DNA from: Gyromitra esculenta
Taxonomy: Eukaryota > Ascomycota > Pezizomycetes > Pezizales > Discinaceae
NCBI GenBank assembly: GCA_038503075.1
Contig: JBCAML010000016.1
Span: 682,001 to 746,000, forward strand
Direction: 5' to 3'
Length of the DNA stretch: 64,000 nt
Part shown: positions 12,155 through 24,173 of the stretch, one piece after another
Position numbering within the stretch: the stretch's first letter is position 1
Layout of the letters: each line of letters begins with the position of its first letter
Made by a program: the position numbers and the translations under genes
Notes under the pieces: generated by a model
Database searches by the model: none
What the model was told of the DNA's origin: nothing
What the model saw: only the letters and a program-made list of their open reading frames with translations

Positions 12155-13171
12155 TTATTCTTCAACCGGAGCAATGGGACCTGCTGGGTCTAGTCCTAGT
12201 TTGTGCATTTCAACTGCCAGCTGGAAAAGGTAGTCCAAGCTAATATGGAAATTAGAATACTACATTTCATAAGCTTTGATAGCGGTGCTTACCTTTCGCA
12301 TTGCGTCTTTGCTTTCCAGACAGTATCGCCCCACACATATCTAGATTTCATTAGCTCATGGCCAACCTTCGCTTAAGAGAAGGGATTCCTTACACTCCAT
12401 GTCTTCTCACTAACACTGCGCACGTATCTGGATGCTCTTCCATCGCTTTCGCTAAGCTATCCCTCAAATCCTCCTCACTGCACTCTAATCAGCGCCTCTC
12501 CACTATTTATTTTATTTCTAGTCCACTTACTGCGCCGTATTCTCAATAATTGGAATCGTGAGCGTGTCAAAATATCCCATATACCCATTTGTCGACGGTC
12601 TCGGGATCGCCTTAATCTGCTCAATATTTGCAATTGAGAATGTCCTTCCTCTGCTAATCAGCGTACACAAGACCGCGGCCTGTGAGTGGGTATGGATACA
12701 TGCGCCAGCCCCGCGCTTCGTGAACGCAGCCATGAAGAGGGGTGTACAGGCGGATGGTTTGAGGTCGAGTGGCCGCCTGAGATACGCCTGCGAGGCGAAG
12801 TCCATAACGAACATATTGGAGGGGATCAAACGCTCTTTCTGGACACCGGAGGGCGCAAGAAAGACGTGAGGGCCGTGGCGGATGGAGATTCCGCCGCCTG
12901 TGCCAGTTACCTATCGATAATAGATTAAGGAATTGGTCATTGGATGATAAAAAGAGTAGTTATAGTTATTTTCTCCAATTATGTGTTGTGGGAGTGGTAG
13001 CAGCCCTTACCCATCCATGCTCGTAGAAGTTCCTACACAAGCTGCAAATCAAGTTGGCAGGGTGATTCGAGTCTGCGCAAGTTAGTATTCTCGCTTCCCT
13101 GCAGCTCCACATGAGAACTCACCCTCTGAAGTCACAAGCTGCTCACTATTGGTGGTGGTGGAGTCCGTCAT
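12155..13171 (-). CDS. mde1: Methylthioribulose-1-phosphate dehydratase (Mde1)
   Basis: Six exons on the minus strand: 13171-13123, 13072-13011, 12910-12531, 12477-12394, 12340-12293, 12239-12155 (235 aa). The class II aldolase/adducin fold is evident: [21 protein letters not shown], then [27 protein letters not shown] sequence with the zinc ligands H110 and H112, and a third histidine in [12 protein letters not shown]. The enzyme dehydrates 5-methylthioribulose-1-phosphate to diketomethylthiopentyl-1-phosphate in the methionine salvage pathway, in the cytosol. Length and all motifs agree with fungal Mde1. It is convergent with the SUMO-like gene, with no functional link implied. Confidence 0.95.
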
Positions 13172-16046
13172 TTTTGCCTTACCGTTGTCGCGATCAACGT
13201 GGTTTCTGCAAAAAATAAGGTTACTTATTGACGCCATCCAGGTACCCCGCCATGCCCTCCCAGAGGAACCCTAACGGCGAGACTGCAGGCCTAGTGCAGG
13301 TGCCATTTCAATGTGGACTGGCATGCATGTTCAGCACAAATGTAACAACGAAACGAACGTCATTGCTTCAAACCTATCACGAACTTCGTTACATATGGCT
13401 TCTGTGAGGATTGAACATATCCAGGTGTTCCGCATATTCTCCTAGAAAAAGAATATTCGGAGGGCAGATACTCTCCATTCTTTATTAGAGAGGGAGGTTG
13501 TCGACGCACTGTTAATTATAACTCTAAACATTTTATTATAAGCGGACTAACGGAAAAACATGATAGAGCAGGCACCAGGAGTCCATCACTAATCATTACA
13601 GTGAATATTCAAGACCGCCTACTAGCTAGCGGCTACAAATCTAGCGATTTCAGAGATAATAATGATAATCACCTAGGGAATCTAACAAAGGCGAAATGAA
13701 GTTTTATTGTTTTTCTAATTTTTAGACATTTAGATGAAAAGAAATAGTCCCAAGCGATTTGAATCCATACTGACAGCAACACAGTATCGTGCCGTGCCGT
13801 CGTATTAACTAAACCAACTAATCCGGGCATGCTCTGACACTGGACCAGGAGATACAAGCTACGCAGAAAGCATAGGAAATCAAGTCTCTTCATGGAGCTT
13901 GTTGATGATGCTTTCACAGACTTTTAGATATGTTGCGGGGAAAATTCAACTACGCACAATCCCATCGCCTCACAAGAATATGGTTGGTTCCAAAAATCAT
14001 ATTCTTATAAGTGAGCTATTCTTATAAGGAAACTGGGTCATACCCAGCGATACCTTTGTCAGTATTAGGCTCCTCATGCGCATAAGGTGAATATTCTTGT
14101 AGTATTGCCAGTATTCTTATAGGGCACTTGTATTATATAGGTAGTCGATAAAAAAATTGACAATATTATATTGGGACGCGAAGGCAAATATCTAATCACA
14201 ACCTATCACTCATAATAGAGTGCGTTCTGATTGTTGGATATATAGGATATATCTATAGGTTTCCTAGTGGCATGTCATCGCTACTATTGGGGGTTGCTTG
14301 GGCCGATCTATTCGGTGTCCAAAGAACCCCCATAAGCCAGTTTATATATGACCCATAGGGAGTATATATATGGGGTTCTATGCCCGTTCTTCTATTCTGT
14401 TTTCTCTTTACTACTTCACTGTATCACGAATAATCATTCTATTCAGCACTGATTACTGAAAAGTAGGGAGAACTGGCTAGCTAAGAAATCTCCCTCTCAG
14501 GCCATGCAGGCCCAAAATCTATGGATACCGCGCGCATACTAGCAGCGAGAAATTTCTTTGACCTCTAGAACTTCTGGTATAGTTCCCACCAGGGTCTCAT
14601 GCTAGAGTCTCTCCCCGATACCCGACGAAAAGCCTTTCCCCGGTGCTTTCGATTACGGATATGGATTTCTAATAGCTTCCCCCTTATTCTTGATTATATG
14701 TCATTTAGGCACACTCAATCGAGTGATAATTAGCAGAGGGTGAGAACAGAAGAAATTCACTAAAAGAATATTACAAATCAAAATAAATACTCTGTAAAAA
14801 ATATTCACTCTATAAGAATACTAAAGTCTAGTCTTGAGGGTATCCCTATAGTGACACCGGTGTTTTTGCTGTAGGTGCTCGAGGTCTACTGGGTCACGTT
14901 TCACTCACGAAGTCTGTTTAATTAAGTTCGTGCCTCACAGAATATCCGGAGTTGTGGAGTACATGCTTTGTCAGAACTTCCAAGATTAAGTGTTCGAATA
15001 TCGTACGGTGTGTGTGATAATATCAGGAATAAGGTCTGTCTTCGGCTACCGGGTAAGTATTCGGATATTTACCGGGAGAATCCCTGGCGACTTTCTGGGG
15101 TTGGTGAAGCTACCAAATGTACGTTATTTTAGAGAGATTGCGAACATCTTGGACAGCTCATGGAGGGGTCACGAGGGAGCACTCGGGCCAGCAATCAAAA
15201 CGCGGAAAAACAACAGGTGCCGGCTGCCGAAAAAAAAAAGGAAGAAGGCTATTCCGTTTGATTTTTTTCGCTGAGGCGAATACCAGTAGGAATGGGATTG
15301 GGGATGGCCACCAGTATCTTTCCTCCCACTCCCTCCTAGATATGCGCAGGTAGGGTTGGCTCTTGGAGCCGAGTTTTGTCAATTCCCTAGTCCGTGCTCT
15401 AGTGGATTGTACATACATGTATACAAGGTGATAAAATGTAGGGCTTTTTTTTATGTTGGTCTGCGGGAACCGCTGGCCGAGTTTAAGGCTGATGACGAGG
15501 CTGGAAACAATCTTCGCTGCCGCTGTGCTCAAGCCCACCTCGTATCCCTTTGTTTTTGGTTTTATTGTTTGGTTTCTTTCGTCTTTATGGTTGCATTCGG
15601 TGGAAGGTGGCCGCAACAAGGCCATCTTCCAAGCGTATTCAGATGAGCTATGCATAAACGAGTTGCAGCAGCGACCCAGAGGTTTCACGCGGCGATGGAA
15701 GGCTGTAGAAGCTGGAACGGGCGTCGGGGGAAGCTGTAGAGAGCAAAACGTGTCCTCAGCCGTGATTGGCCTAGCGCCATCTCGTCGACTAGCGAGCGCT
15801 AGACCCGAAGCAGACGATGCCAAAAAAATCACAGGTCAAAGGTGGCCTCTTCGGAAGTTACAAGAACCTCTCAACCTTCACCTCTTCTCGACGTCTGTCC
15901 GTCTCTTCCTTTCTTCATACTTCCGTCTCGCCCATCAACTCCACATTCTACCCCACACTCATCGTCCCACTCTTTATCTTTGTGCTTGCAGCATTTGCTT
16001 CTCTGCCTTTAGTTATTGTTAGTTCCGCGTAATTCACCCCACAAAG
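13172..16046. other. Intergenic region, 2.9 kb, AT-rich with repeat remnants
   Basis: No convincing gene. The part at 13430-14830 is AT-rich and carries several ATTCTTATA(A/G) modules, including AGTATTCTTATAG at about 14109 and its reverse complement at about 14810, which could be the ends of a degenerate element. The dispersed motif CGAGTGATA lies at 14720-14728, here without the ATGA part. A TACATGTA palindrome is at 15414-15421. The last 700 bases are GC-richer and should include the calnexin promoter. Long open frames on both strands there overlap each other and look like chance. Confidence 0.5.
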
Positions 16047-17976
16047 ATGCGCTTCGACGCTCGTGTTGCCTACGGGCTTATGTCCGTTGCTCTGATGGGC
16101 TTCGGGAGTGTGATGGCCGATGAAATTGAAGACCTTCTGGGAGATGCTGCCACTCCAGCAAGTGCAGCACCTAGCTCATCCACCGTTGCTATTGCAAAGC
16201 CTTCTTTCACCGTAAGCTAGCTCTACTGATCCTTATCACATGGACATAGAGCTTGAAATCTAATTTTTTCTTTTCAGCCCACCTCTCTCAACGCACCCTT
16301 CTTTGAACAATTCACAAAAGGCTGGGATTCTAGATGGAAGGTCTCTCACGCAAAAAAAGAAAACGACAAAACTGGTGACGAAGAGTGGACCTACGTTGGG
16401 CAGTGGGCGGTTGAGGAGCCTACTGTTCTAAAGGGAATTGAGGGAGATGACGGCCTTGGTATGACCAACACTGAACTTCTACCAGCAAAATACCTGAGTT
16501 TCTAACATTTTTTGTGCAGTTGTCAAAAATGTCGCTGCTCACCACGCAATCTCGGCAAAGTTCAATAAACCCGTCGACAACACTGGAAAGACTCTAGTTG
16601 TTCAATACGAGGTTAAACTGCAGAGTATGTTTTTATAATACTCGTTTTGGAATCGATCCCTCGTTCTAACGTTTTTTTGTTATCTAGATGGTTTGGAATG
16701 TGGTGGAGCTTATCTTAAGCTTCTCAAGGAGAACGCCGACCTTCACGCTGAGGAATTCTCTAATGCCTCACCCTACGTTATTATGTTCGGTCCCGATAAG
16801 TGCGGTGCTACCAACAAGGTTCACTTCATCTTCAAGCACAAGAATCCCAAGACTGGCGAGTACGAGGAGAAGCACCTTAAGAGCCCCCCTATGGCGAAGA
16901 TCGTCAAGCAGTCCACCCTTTACACTTTGATTGTCAATCCCGATCAGACATTCGAGATTCGTATTGATGGCAATAATGTTAAGAGTGGATCTCTCCTCGA
17001 GGACTTTGCACCTTCCGTCAACCCACCAGCTGAAATTGATGATGCGGAGGATAAGAAGCCTGAAGATTGGGTCGACAAGGCTCAGATCGCCGATCCCGCA
17101 GCCAGGAAGCCTGCAGATTGGGATGAGGATGCCCCGTACGAGATTGTCGATGAGGAGGCCGAGAGACCTGAAGACTGGCTGGAGGATGAGCCTGAGTTTA
17201 TCCCTGATCCAGATGCCGTAAAGCCCGAGGATTGGGATGATGATGAGGATGGCGATTGGTTGCCTCCTACCATCGCGAACCCGAAATGCGAGGATGCTAG
17301 TGGTTGTGGCAAATGGTCAAGACCAATGAAACCTAACCCAGCATATAAGGGCAAGTGGTCCGCTCCTCTTATTGAGAACCCAGACTACAAGGGAATTTGG
17401 GCTCCTCGCAAGATCCCTAACCCTGCCTACTTCGAGGACAAGACCCCTGCCAACTTCGAGCCTATTGGCGCTATCGGATTTGAACTCTGGACTATGACCA
17501 AGGACATTCTCTTCGACAACATCTATATCGGTCACTCGATTGAAGATTCTGAGAAACTCCAGAAGGAGAGCTTCGACATTAAGAAGGCGATTGAAATTGA
17601 GGAGGACAATGCTTTAGCTCCCAAGATTCCCGAACCTCCCAAGGCTCCTGGCGAAACTACTTTCCAGGAGGATCCTGTCACCTTCATCAAGGACAAACTC
17701 GAGCTCTTCTTCGCTGTCCTCCAGAGGGATCCGATGGCCGCGATCACGACCCTTCCCGAGGTCGCTGGTGGTCTGCTTGCCGTCGTTGGTACTCTTTTGG
17801 CGCTATTGTTCGGATTAATCTCGATGGCAAGCGCCCCAGCTACGGTCAAGAAGCCTGTGGTTGACGCTGCAAAGAAGGTTGAGGCCAAGGCTAAGAAGGA
17901 GACTGAGACTGCTGGGTCCTCTACCGAGAGCGATAAGCCAAAAGCTACTAGACGAACATCGAAGAAGGCGGAATAG
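16047..17976 (+). CDS. cnx1: Calnexin, ER membrane lectin chaperone
   Basis: Four exons: 16047-16211, 16278-16458, 16520-16624, 16688-17976 (579 aa). A signal peptide ends near MADE (about residue 24). The lectin domain follows ([37 protein letters not shown]). The P-domain arm comes next, with four motif-1 units (KPEDW, KPADW, RPEDW, KPEDW) and three motif-2 units ([33 protein letters not shown]). The lectin domain resumes at [19 protein letters not shown] single membrane helix (about residues 510-535, [19 protein letters not shown]) and a Lys/Glu-rich cytosolic tail ending KKAE complete it. Calnexin binds monoglucosylated N-glycans and retains folding glycoproteins in the ER. Conserved cysteines of the lectin domain and P-domain are present. 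Confidence 0.97.
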
Positions 17977-18452
17977 AGTTTCCGATATAGATTAATTTAA
18001 TTGCGCCTGTGATGGATTTGTAGGCTTGAAACTGATTTTTCATTTTTTTCATTTTCTTTGTTTTGGGATGTCATGGCGATGTTCGGAATCCGGTGGTGTG
18101 CGACGGGGGTTATTTTTTTCTGTTTTTACCGGCTTGTCTTTTTATCATATATCTTTCCTATCTGTCTTCTTTCCCTGTCTTTCCGGTTGAGGCGATTTTG
18201 CTCTCAGCTTGTAGCTTTAGGTTCTCGAACGTTCAAAAGTAAACCAAAAGTCAACTCTTGCGATTTCGTATCAGGATTCTAGGCTTAATTGTACGAGATT
18301 GGAGTTTCTATCATCAAAACTGTCCAAGTGATGGCAAGAGGTACGATTGTAGCGATATTTCATCCATCCCATCGTGACATTTTACTCGAAAAATAGTCGA
18401 CGTAGCCTAGAGCTGTAGGATAATGGACAGCTCGCGGTATTCTATGAACTAC

Positions 18453-18497
<45 letters not shown>
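18453..18497 (+). repeat. (GTA)15 microsatellite
   Basis: Fifteen perfect tandem GTA units with no interruption, in intergenic DNA downstream of calnexin. Confidence 0.95.
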
Positions 18498-20064
18498 ATT
18501 CATTTACGCATTCAACCCTTGGATTACGGCGATCGAACAAGTAACTACAGTACGAAAAAAGGGGGTGGGATCATTACTATGGCGCAACTGGGTTGGTTCT
18601 GGGTTTGATAAATATTGGCATTATCCTACCCAGCTGACCTAACTCGGAATTTAAATGAATCAAATTTTTAAATGAATTCAAGATTCATGCCGACCTAATA
18701 CTGTGTGAATCCCCGGCCTTTTCTAAAGCCTGGACCTGCAGCAGGTCCAGCTCCTAGCCCCAGGTCCAGCTCCTAGCCTCTGCTGCTCCTAGCTTCAGTC
18801 CTAGCTCTGGTCCTGCTCCAGCTTCTTGAAGTGCACGTATGATCATGAACTCCATCGAATCTAGAAGAAACCTTGCACTTACTTTATTTAAGTTGTAGTA
18901 TATAATTTACACACCAATACTAAAAAGTTAGATTTTAAAAGTGTTTCCCAACTTTGAGTACCCCTTCACTGCCAGAGGCGAAATGATGATGATATGGGTT
19001 TTATTAGTTTTTCATTTTTTGAATGTAGAATTAGGGTCAAAAACCTTGAAGTGGTGATGATTTAGAGGAAAACCCACAGTGTACTGTAATAAAAAGAGTA
19101 CAATTATTGTGTGTTATTCAGGGAATACGGTTGCTACACAGTATTCAATTGAATGCTGGATAAATACAGCATTCAGGAAGAATGCAGAATTTTCTGGATA
19201 CTATATTCACATGACTCCCAGACCACCACAGTATCTTACAAAATCTAGAATATTATAAATATTATCTTCAAAATATCTCAAAATTCTGAATACTGAGTGG
19301 CCACAACATGAGAGAGATTGCAGTAGTGCTCTAGTAACGATATTAGCCCCCTTTTTCGTACTGTAGTAACAAAAAACAAAAACACAAACAACAACAATCT
19401 AACTCGGCATTTCCGTAATGCTGGACGTCCGCTTTCTCTGCCCAAAGTGGCAAACACAAAAACAATTTATCTCCAATACACCACATTTACTATCTTCCTC
19501 TTCGCCCTTTCTGCCTGTTCTAACCATTTCTTCCCCAACACTTTATCACCTTTCTCACCATAGTTCTATGGATTACGTACCCCGAATACAGCAGCAAAAA
19601 CTCCAGCAGGTTAATACAATGAGCTAAATAATGGGGATGCTACTGCTTTGGCTCATGGTATACTGTATGGCTAGAAATAATTTGTTGCTGGGTGTGGTCC
19701 CTGCATCTCTAATCTCATGACACTCAGTCTGCTCGAGCGAGTAGAAGTTCAGAATGCGAAAGCATCTACGCAAGTAGTCTCATCGATTTAAGCGCAACTA
19801 TCTCCAGCATCGCAATCGTCGTCTTGAGATGGCTCAAAGAACTAAGGAAGCCGAACGAAGAGCGTTGTGCGTGTGGTGGAGGGTGGGTTTGCTCAAGTCT
19901 TTTTTTTTGCTGCGATTTAGAGGAAAGCTATTGGAGCGTGCAATTTCAAGGTTAGGTACATGTATCTCGAGATTTGAGGCCAGATTAGTGCGCTGTAGCT
20001 GTCTCATGATCCTCTCAGGATAGATTTAGATGTTACAGGAGACTTTGGCTACAAGAATAGGGTC

Positions 20065-20101
20065 GGGACCGGGATTTCATATTCTTATAGGCTGTTTATT
20101 C
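20065..20101 (+). repeat. 37-bp direct repeat, copy 1
   Basis: Matches 20481-20517 at 33 of 37 positions by eye. The unit begins GGGACCGGGA, includes CATATTCTTATAG and ends TGTTTATTC. The spacing of 416 bp could reflect long-terminal-repeat-like ends or two solo ends of a degenerate small element. A reverse-complement CTATAAGAATA lies between them at about 20394-20405. Confidence 0.6.
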
Positions 20102-20480
20102 CTTTAATAAAATCGAGTGATAGCACATGATTAGTATCGTGCACACTTCTATTTAACTACCTTCAGCCCGGAAGTCTTGAAAAATAGAGTGATCTTACAT
20201 TGTACCTGATAAAATCTGCTCCGTGTTTTTTTGGCTTCCATCTCCCGCTTTGGTTTAGTTAACAAAGCGTAGGAGCGAAAAATCTTCTTCCTGTCCAATA
20301 AAACGATGAAGTATTTCCACTGATAACCTCTTGCAATTGAGGAATGCAACTTTTCGGTATTGCCCCTACTTTATAACACTAACCCTCCCCTTTCTATAAG
20401 AATACACCAACATATTTTTCCTGCAGCCCAAAGAATATTGCTTATCAAAAAAATTCTTATTTTGCCATACAAAATTTGGG

Positions 20481-20517
20481 GGGACCGGGAAGTCATATTC
20501 TTATAGTGTGTTTATTC
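20481..20517 (+). repeat. 37-bp direct repeat, copy 2
   Basis: Second copy of the unit at 20065-20101; differences are confined to two dinucleotide positions. Confidence 0.6.
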
Positions 20518-22263
20518 TTACCACAGTATTCCTATGACGAGAGTCTTCTGTGGTGCGCTGAAGCTGGGGAGTATTGTAGCGGGGCTAATCCAGCGCCTAA
20601 AGGTTAGGATGAAATCCAGGTCACGAGATATCACTCTGCTGCGGTCCTGAGTGCCAGGTGTTGGAATTTTGGACCACGATCGAGTACTATTTGAGGTTAG
20701 GATACTGAACAAGATGTAAGCGAGGGCAGGCAGTATATATACAGAAGATTGACCAACAGAAAACTCCCAAAAACCGAGCTATCAAAAATCTACGGAAGCA
20801 GAGCCCTCAGTAACTGGACACAATACTTATAGTTCCAACACCAAGATAATACTGAGGCCGAGAGAGATTAGATTCAGGGGCTGAATCCCTTGCTAGCCAC
20901 ATAAACGGTATATGTATTCTCGGAGACGGACAGTGTGTGTAGTAAGTAGGATGCTTGACTTCATCTGGTTTTATCGGTCTTTTCCATTTTCTCATGTCAG
21001 ATTTTGGATGGATATGAGTGTTGTTTTTGTGTATGTTGCCTACAGATTATCTGCTATTACTCATTTATTACTCATCAGGCGTCCCGGTTCTCAGATATAC
21101 TGCGTAGTAGATATGTACTTTGATAAGATCGGAGAGTAACTGCTGTCCGTGAAGTTCAAGTTTGAGTTTATATTTGGAACTTGAATAGAATTTATGTAAC
21201 TTGAGCCCGTCAACTCAGGGATCCGATTAGTGTAAGGGTAAGTAGACTACATGTATATATTAATATAGACGACGCATCACAACTTATCAAACGTAAACAC
21301 GTAGACTCGAGAGCCAAGACTAGGCTATTCTCCCAGGTCCTTGTTCCCCAAAATAACGTTATTATCCTTCTTCAAATTTCCTCTCAACCCACTTCTCTAA
21401 TCTAAACAAGGGATACGTACGGTTTCTCTCCTTGTATCTTGAAGACCTAAGTGTCCCGAGAACTTGAAGAGAGTTTGTCATCAACGCCTCAGCTTTTAGA
21501 TGCTGCGCGACTAGACTCAATGTAGAATTATTTTTTCTAGTTTAGAATGATGTCTTCATCTGGTAGTAATTTGGAAGCGAAAATTAGCCCAAATATCAGA
21601 GAGAACTGTAGCTAGTCAGTACGTCTGGTACTTGCTTAGCACTACAATCCGTACACATCAACTCTTTGCTGTATCACGAGTGATACGCCATGAAGAGATG
21701 ACGTTCTCGAAACACTGTATCACAAGAATCATACCACGGGTGCATGGACGATATCTGCACATAATCTCTGCATCTCATACGAAGCAGTCGAATTCAAAAA
21801 CCGGAAAGAATAGGATAAACCCAGACCAACTGTATTATGCAGCTTCCAGCGGGTCCGGGGTTCTCCGATGGATCGTATGGTTCTCGTTTCATATTTTGAC
21901 GAATCGATGGGCGGCGGCGGGTTTCGGTAATGTTTCGGTTACTAACCCACGCCGAGGTTTAACTCGATGTTTAAAGCTCGTTCGGAAATGGATACTCGCA
22001 TGCACATGTGGTACTGCATGTGCGTGGCAGAGGGTTTATTCTGGTGAGATATGTAGATTTCAGCATATCACAACTTGATACGGCGAAATAGAAATCACGA
22101 GTGATATTTCATGACTATGGTACATTTTGCTCCCAACAAGTGAGTGTAGAATCTAAATGCAGCACGCACACGCATCAGGAAGTCGAATTAAAACGCCACA
22201 TCAAACGCAGTAAATCTTGGATATCTCACATGGCAAAGGTCCTATGATATATACACTACCTTC

Positions 22264-23213
22264 CTATACTTTTGCTGCTTTCTCTGCTTTCTCTTTTTCT
22301 TCCGCCTCCCTGAATACTTTCTTGTACTCGTATGGACTGACGAACTGTGTTTTGCTCCGTGCCCAAATACCTTTTTTTTCTTTCTGTGCTCGCCATTCTG
22401 CTAGCCTGTAGACTTCCTCTAGTTTTCCAAACTCTGCGCCGAACTTGGCTTCGTAGCTATACCATGCAGCAATGTTAGCCTCTCTTCTCCCTGACGAATA
22501 TCCTCTTGTATATAAGAAATGCAAATGGGGGAAGGTAGTATTTACACAGTTGCCATCCCCGCCTCCAGCATTTCCAAACCCACATCCTTCATCCTGAACC
22601 CTTTCCTGACCTTCACGCTCGCAACAACCCTCTCGTACTGGTCACGCCGGTATATATACGCCCTGACGCGATGCCCTAGAAGATAGTCCCGTAGCCACGC
22701 CAGTGCCTCCGCCGAGTGTGGCTGCGCCTTCTTCCCAAAGTGTGCAGCTTCCGGAGCGTCGACGCCAGCAATCCTGATATGGAGCTATCCAGAACCAAAC
22801 CATCAGTGCTATCCCCTTATCAACCCAAGACGGAAAAGAAAGAACCCCCCCACAGTCTTCTCCTTTAGCTCTAGCCTCGTCTCCGGGACCTTCCTTCCCG
22901 GAAACCATCCCCACCCTAGCAGTCTTCCACCTGGCGTGTGAAAGAGCCTAAAATTGTCGCCATCGCCCACACTCGTGACTTTGCCAAACAAACTCCTCCG
23001 TCGAAAGAAACTCGGATATATCGCCGTCACGTCTGGAATCCGCCTGACATAGTTGCGATAGCCATAGACGATAGCAAGGGCACCCGAGGTCAGGACCAAG
23101 GTCGGGAGTATGATGTCGCATTTCTGAGTCCACATGTCCTCGAGGTATGCTTGTTGGAGCGCAAACGGACGGTTGTCATCTTTGGGGGCAGAAGACCAGG
23201 GAGGCCATCGCAT
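22264..23213 (-). CDS. lcl3: Lcl3, membrane-anchored staphylococcal-nuclease-like endonuclease
   Basis: Three exons on the minus strand: 23213-22854, 22784-22546, 22456-22264 (263 aa). An N-terminal cytosolic or matrix stretch is followed by one membrane helix (about residues 33-52, [18 protein letters not shown]). The SNase-like domain then follows: [67 protein letters not shown] and [15 protein letters not shown]. Conserved Asp/Glu/Arg positions of the nuclease active site are present (D in DGD, D and E in GVDAPE, R in QYERVV). Yeast Lcl3 is mitochondrial; its physiological substrate is not established. The first donor is GTGGGG, weak but in frame and giving the conserved [11 protein letters not shown] junction. 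Confidence 0.95.
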
Positions 23214-24173
23214 GGTGACCGGGCTGTGCGGGGCTGCGGGGTAGATATGCGAGTGAGATTCGCGATTGAGGGTGGTGGTGGATCAGACGTTCAGCCTCAG
23301 AGGTTAGAAAAGGGCTGGCGATGAGACACAGCAGGTATGTAAGGTACGGGCTACGGAGATTGTGGGGGAACAGGGCGCCAAGGCCAGGCCAGGCCAGCGA
23401 CCGGCTGCTGCATGTCGATCTCAGACGAGCGGATGATGGCCTCCTGGCTGCGGTGTCACGCTGCCCTGGAAGTGGAGAGGAAGCCTCTGCTGGCCCGTTC
23501 CCGAATATCCTCTCCTTCACATGCAGCTGCGTCATGGCCCCTCCTTGGATAAAACACCATCCCTGGCTTTTATCCCCCGCAACCCCGCATTCGTGTCTTG
23601 TCCACGTCTCTCTCTCCCTCTCTTCCCCCCAGTCTCTCACTCTCGGCAACTCCATTTTCGTCCTGTATCATAATGCATTTCTCGCATAACATACATAACA
23701 CACAGCAAACGCAATTCGTCTATCAAAAGCACCATGCTCCCCCTCTATACTAGGGAAAGCAGAGTGTGGGAGAAAAAAAAACCAACTCATTACAAAGAAA
23801 AGCCCATGACTCATCGGCCAGTTGTTATGTAAAGAAAACCCCCCCAATCCCGATCTTCCCCATCAAACCGATCCCATCGATCATGATCATGATCTCGCTC
23901 CAGCCGTAAAAGTCATTGGAAGAAAACAATACAGCTCGATTTTTTCTTTCAACATCCAATTGAATAGTAAAAGTTAAAAGTGAAGGGGGGGAAGGAACGC
24001 CATAAAGCCCACAAGAGTCCAAGTACATTAAACAAAACTCTGTCAACGCAGTGCAACGAAAGGAAAATCAAAAATCAAAAATCAAGAAAGGTCTCAATCT
24101 CCCTTCCCCTCACCTCCTCTGCAGGTGGGAGAAAGAGAAAAAGAGGGAAGTTGGCCGGAGGAGGAACTCTTGC
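23214..24173. other. Intergenic region between lcl3 and adenylate kinase
   Basis: No gene seen. It should hold the lcl3 promoter (both neighbours are on the minus strand) and the adenylate kinase 3' end. Short direct repeats occur (GATCAT units at about 23878; AAAATCAA units at about 24064-24085). Confidence 0.5.

Larger units (their letters stand above)
17977..22263. other. Intergenic region, 4.3 kb, repeat-containing
   Basis: No convincing gene. It contains a GTA microsatellite (18453-18497), a small degenerate array of CAGGTCCAGCTCCTAGC-like units (about 18735-18830) and AT-rich DNA from 18840 to 19400. The two ATTCTTATAG-bearing direct repeats (20065-20101, 20481-20517) also lie here. 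TACATGTA is at 19957-19964 and 21248-21255. CGAGTGATA-N4-ATGA is at 20114-20130, 21677-21693 and 22098-22114. ORFs such as 21632-22078 lack protein-like composition. Confidence 0.5.

Noticed and set aside
15158..15832. 224-codon open frame on the minus strand upstream of calnexin
   Set aside because: Low-complexity, no recognisable motif, overlaps other open frames on the plus strand and lies in the likely calnexin promoter.
21632..22078. 148-codon plus-strand ORF
   Set aside because: Cys/Trp/Arg-rich chance composition, no motif, contains a dispersed-motif copy; judged non-coding.
23176..23655. 159-codon minus-strand ORF
   Set aside because: Overlaps lcl3 exon 1 in another frame and its promoter; no recognisable family.
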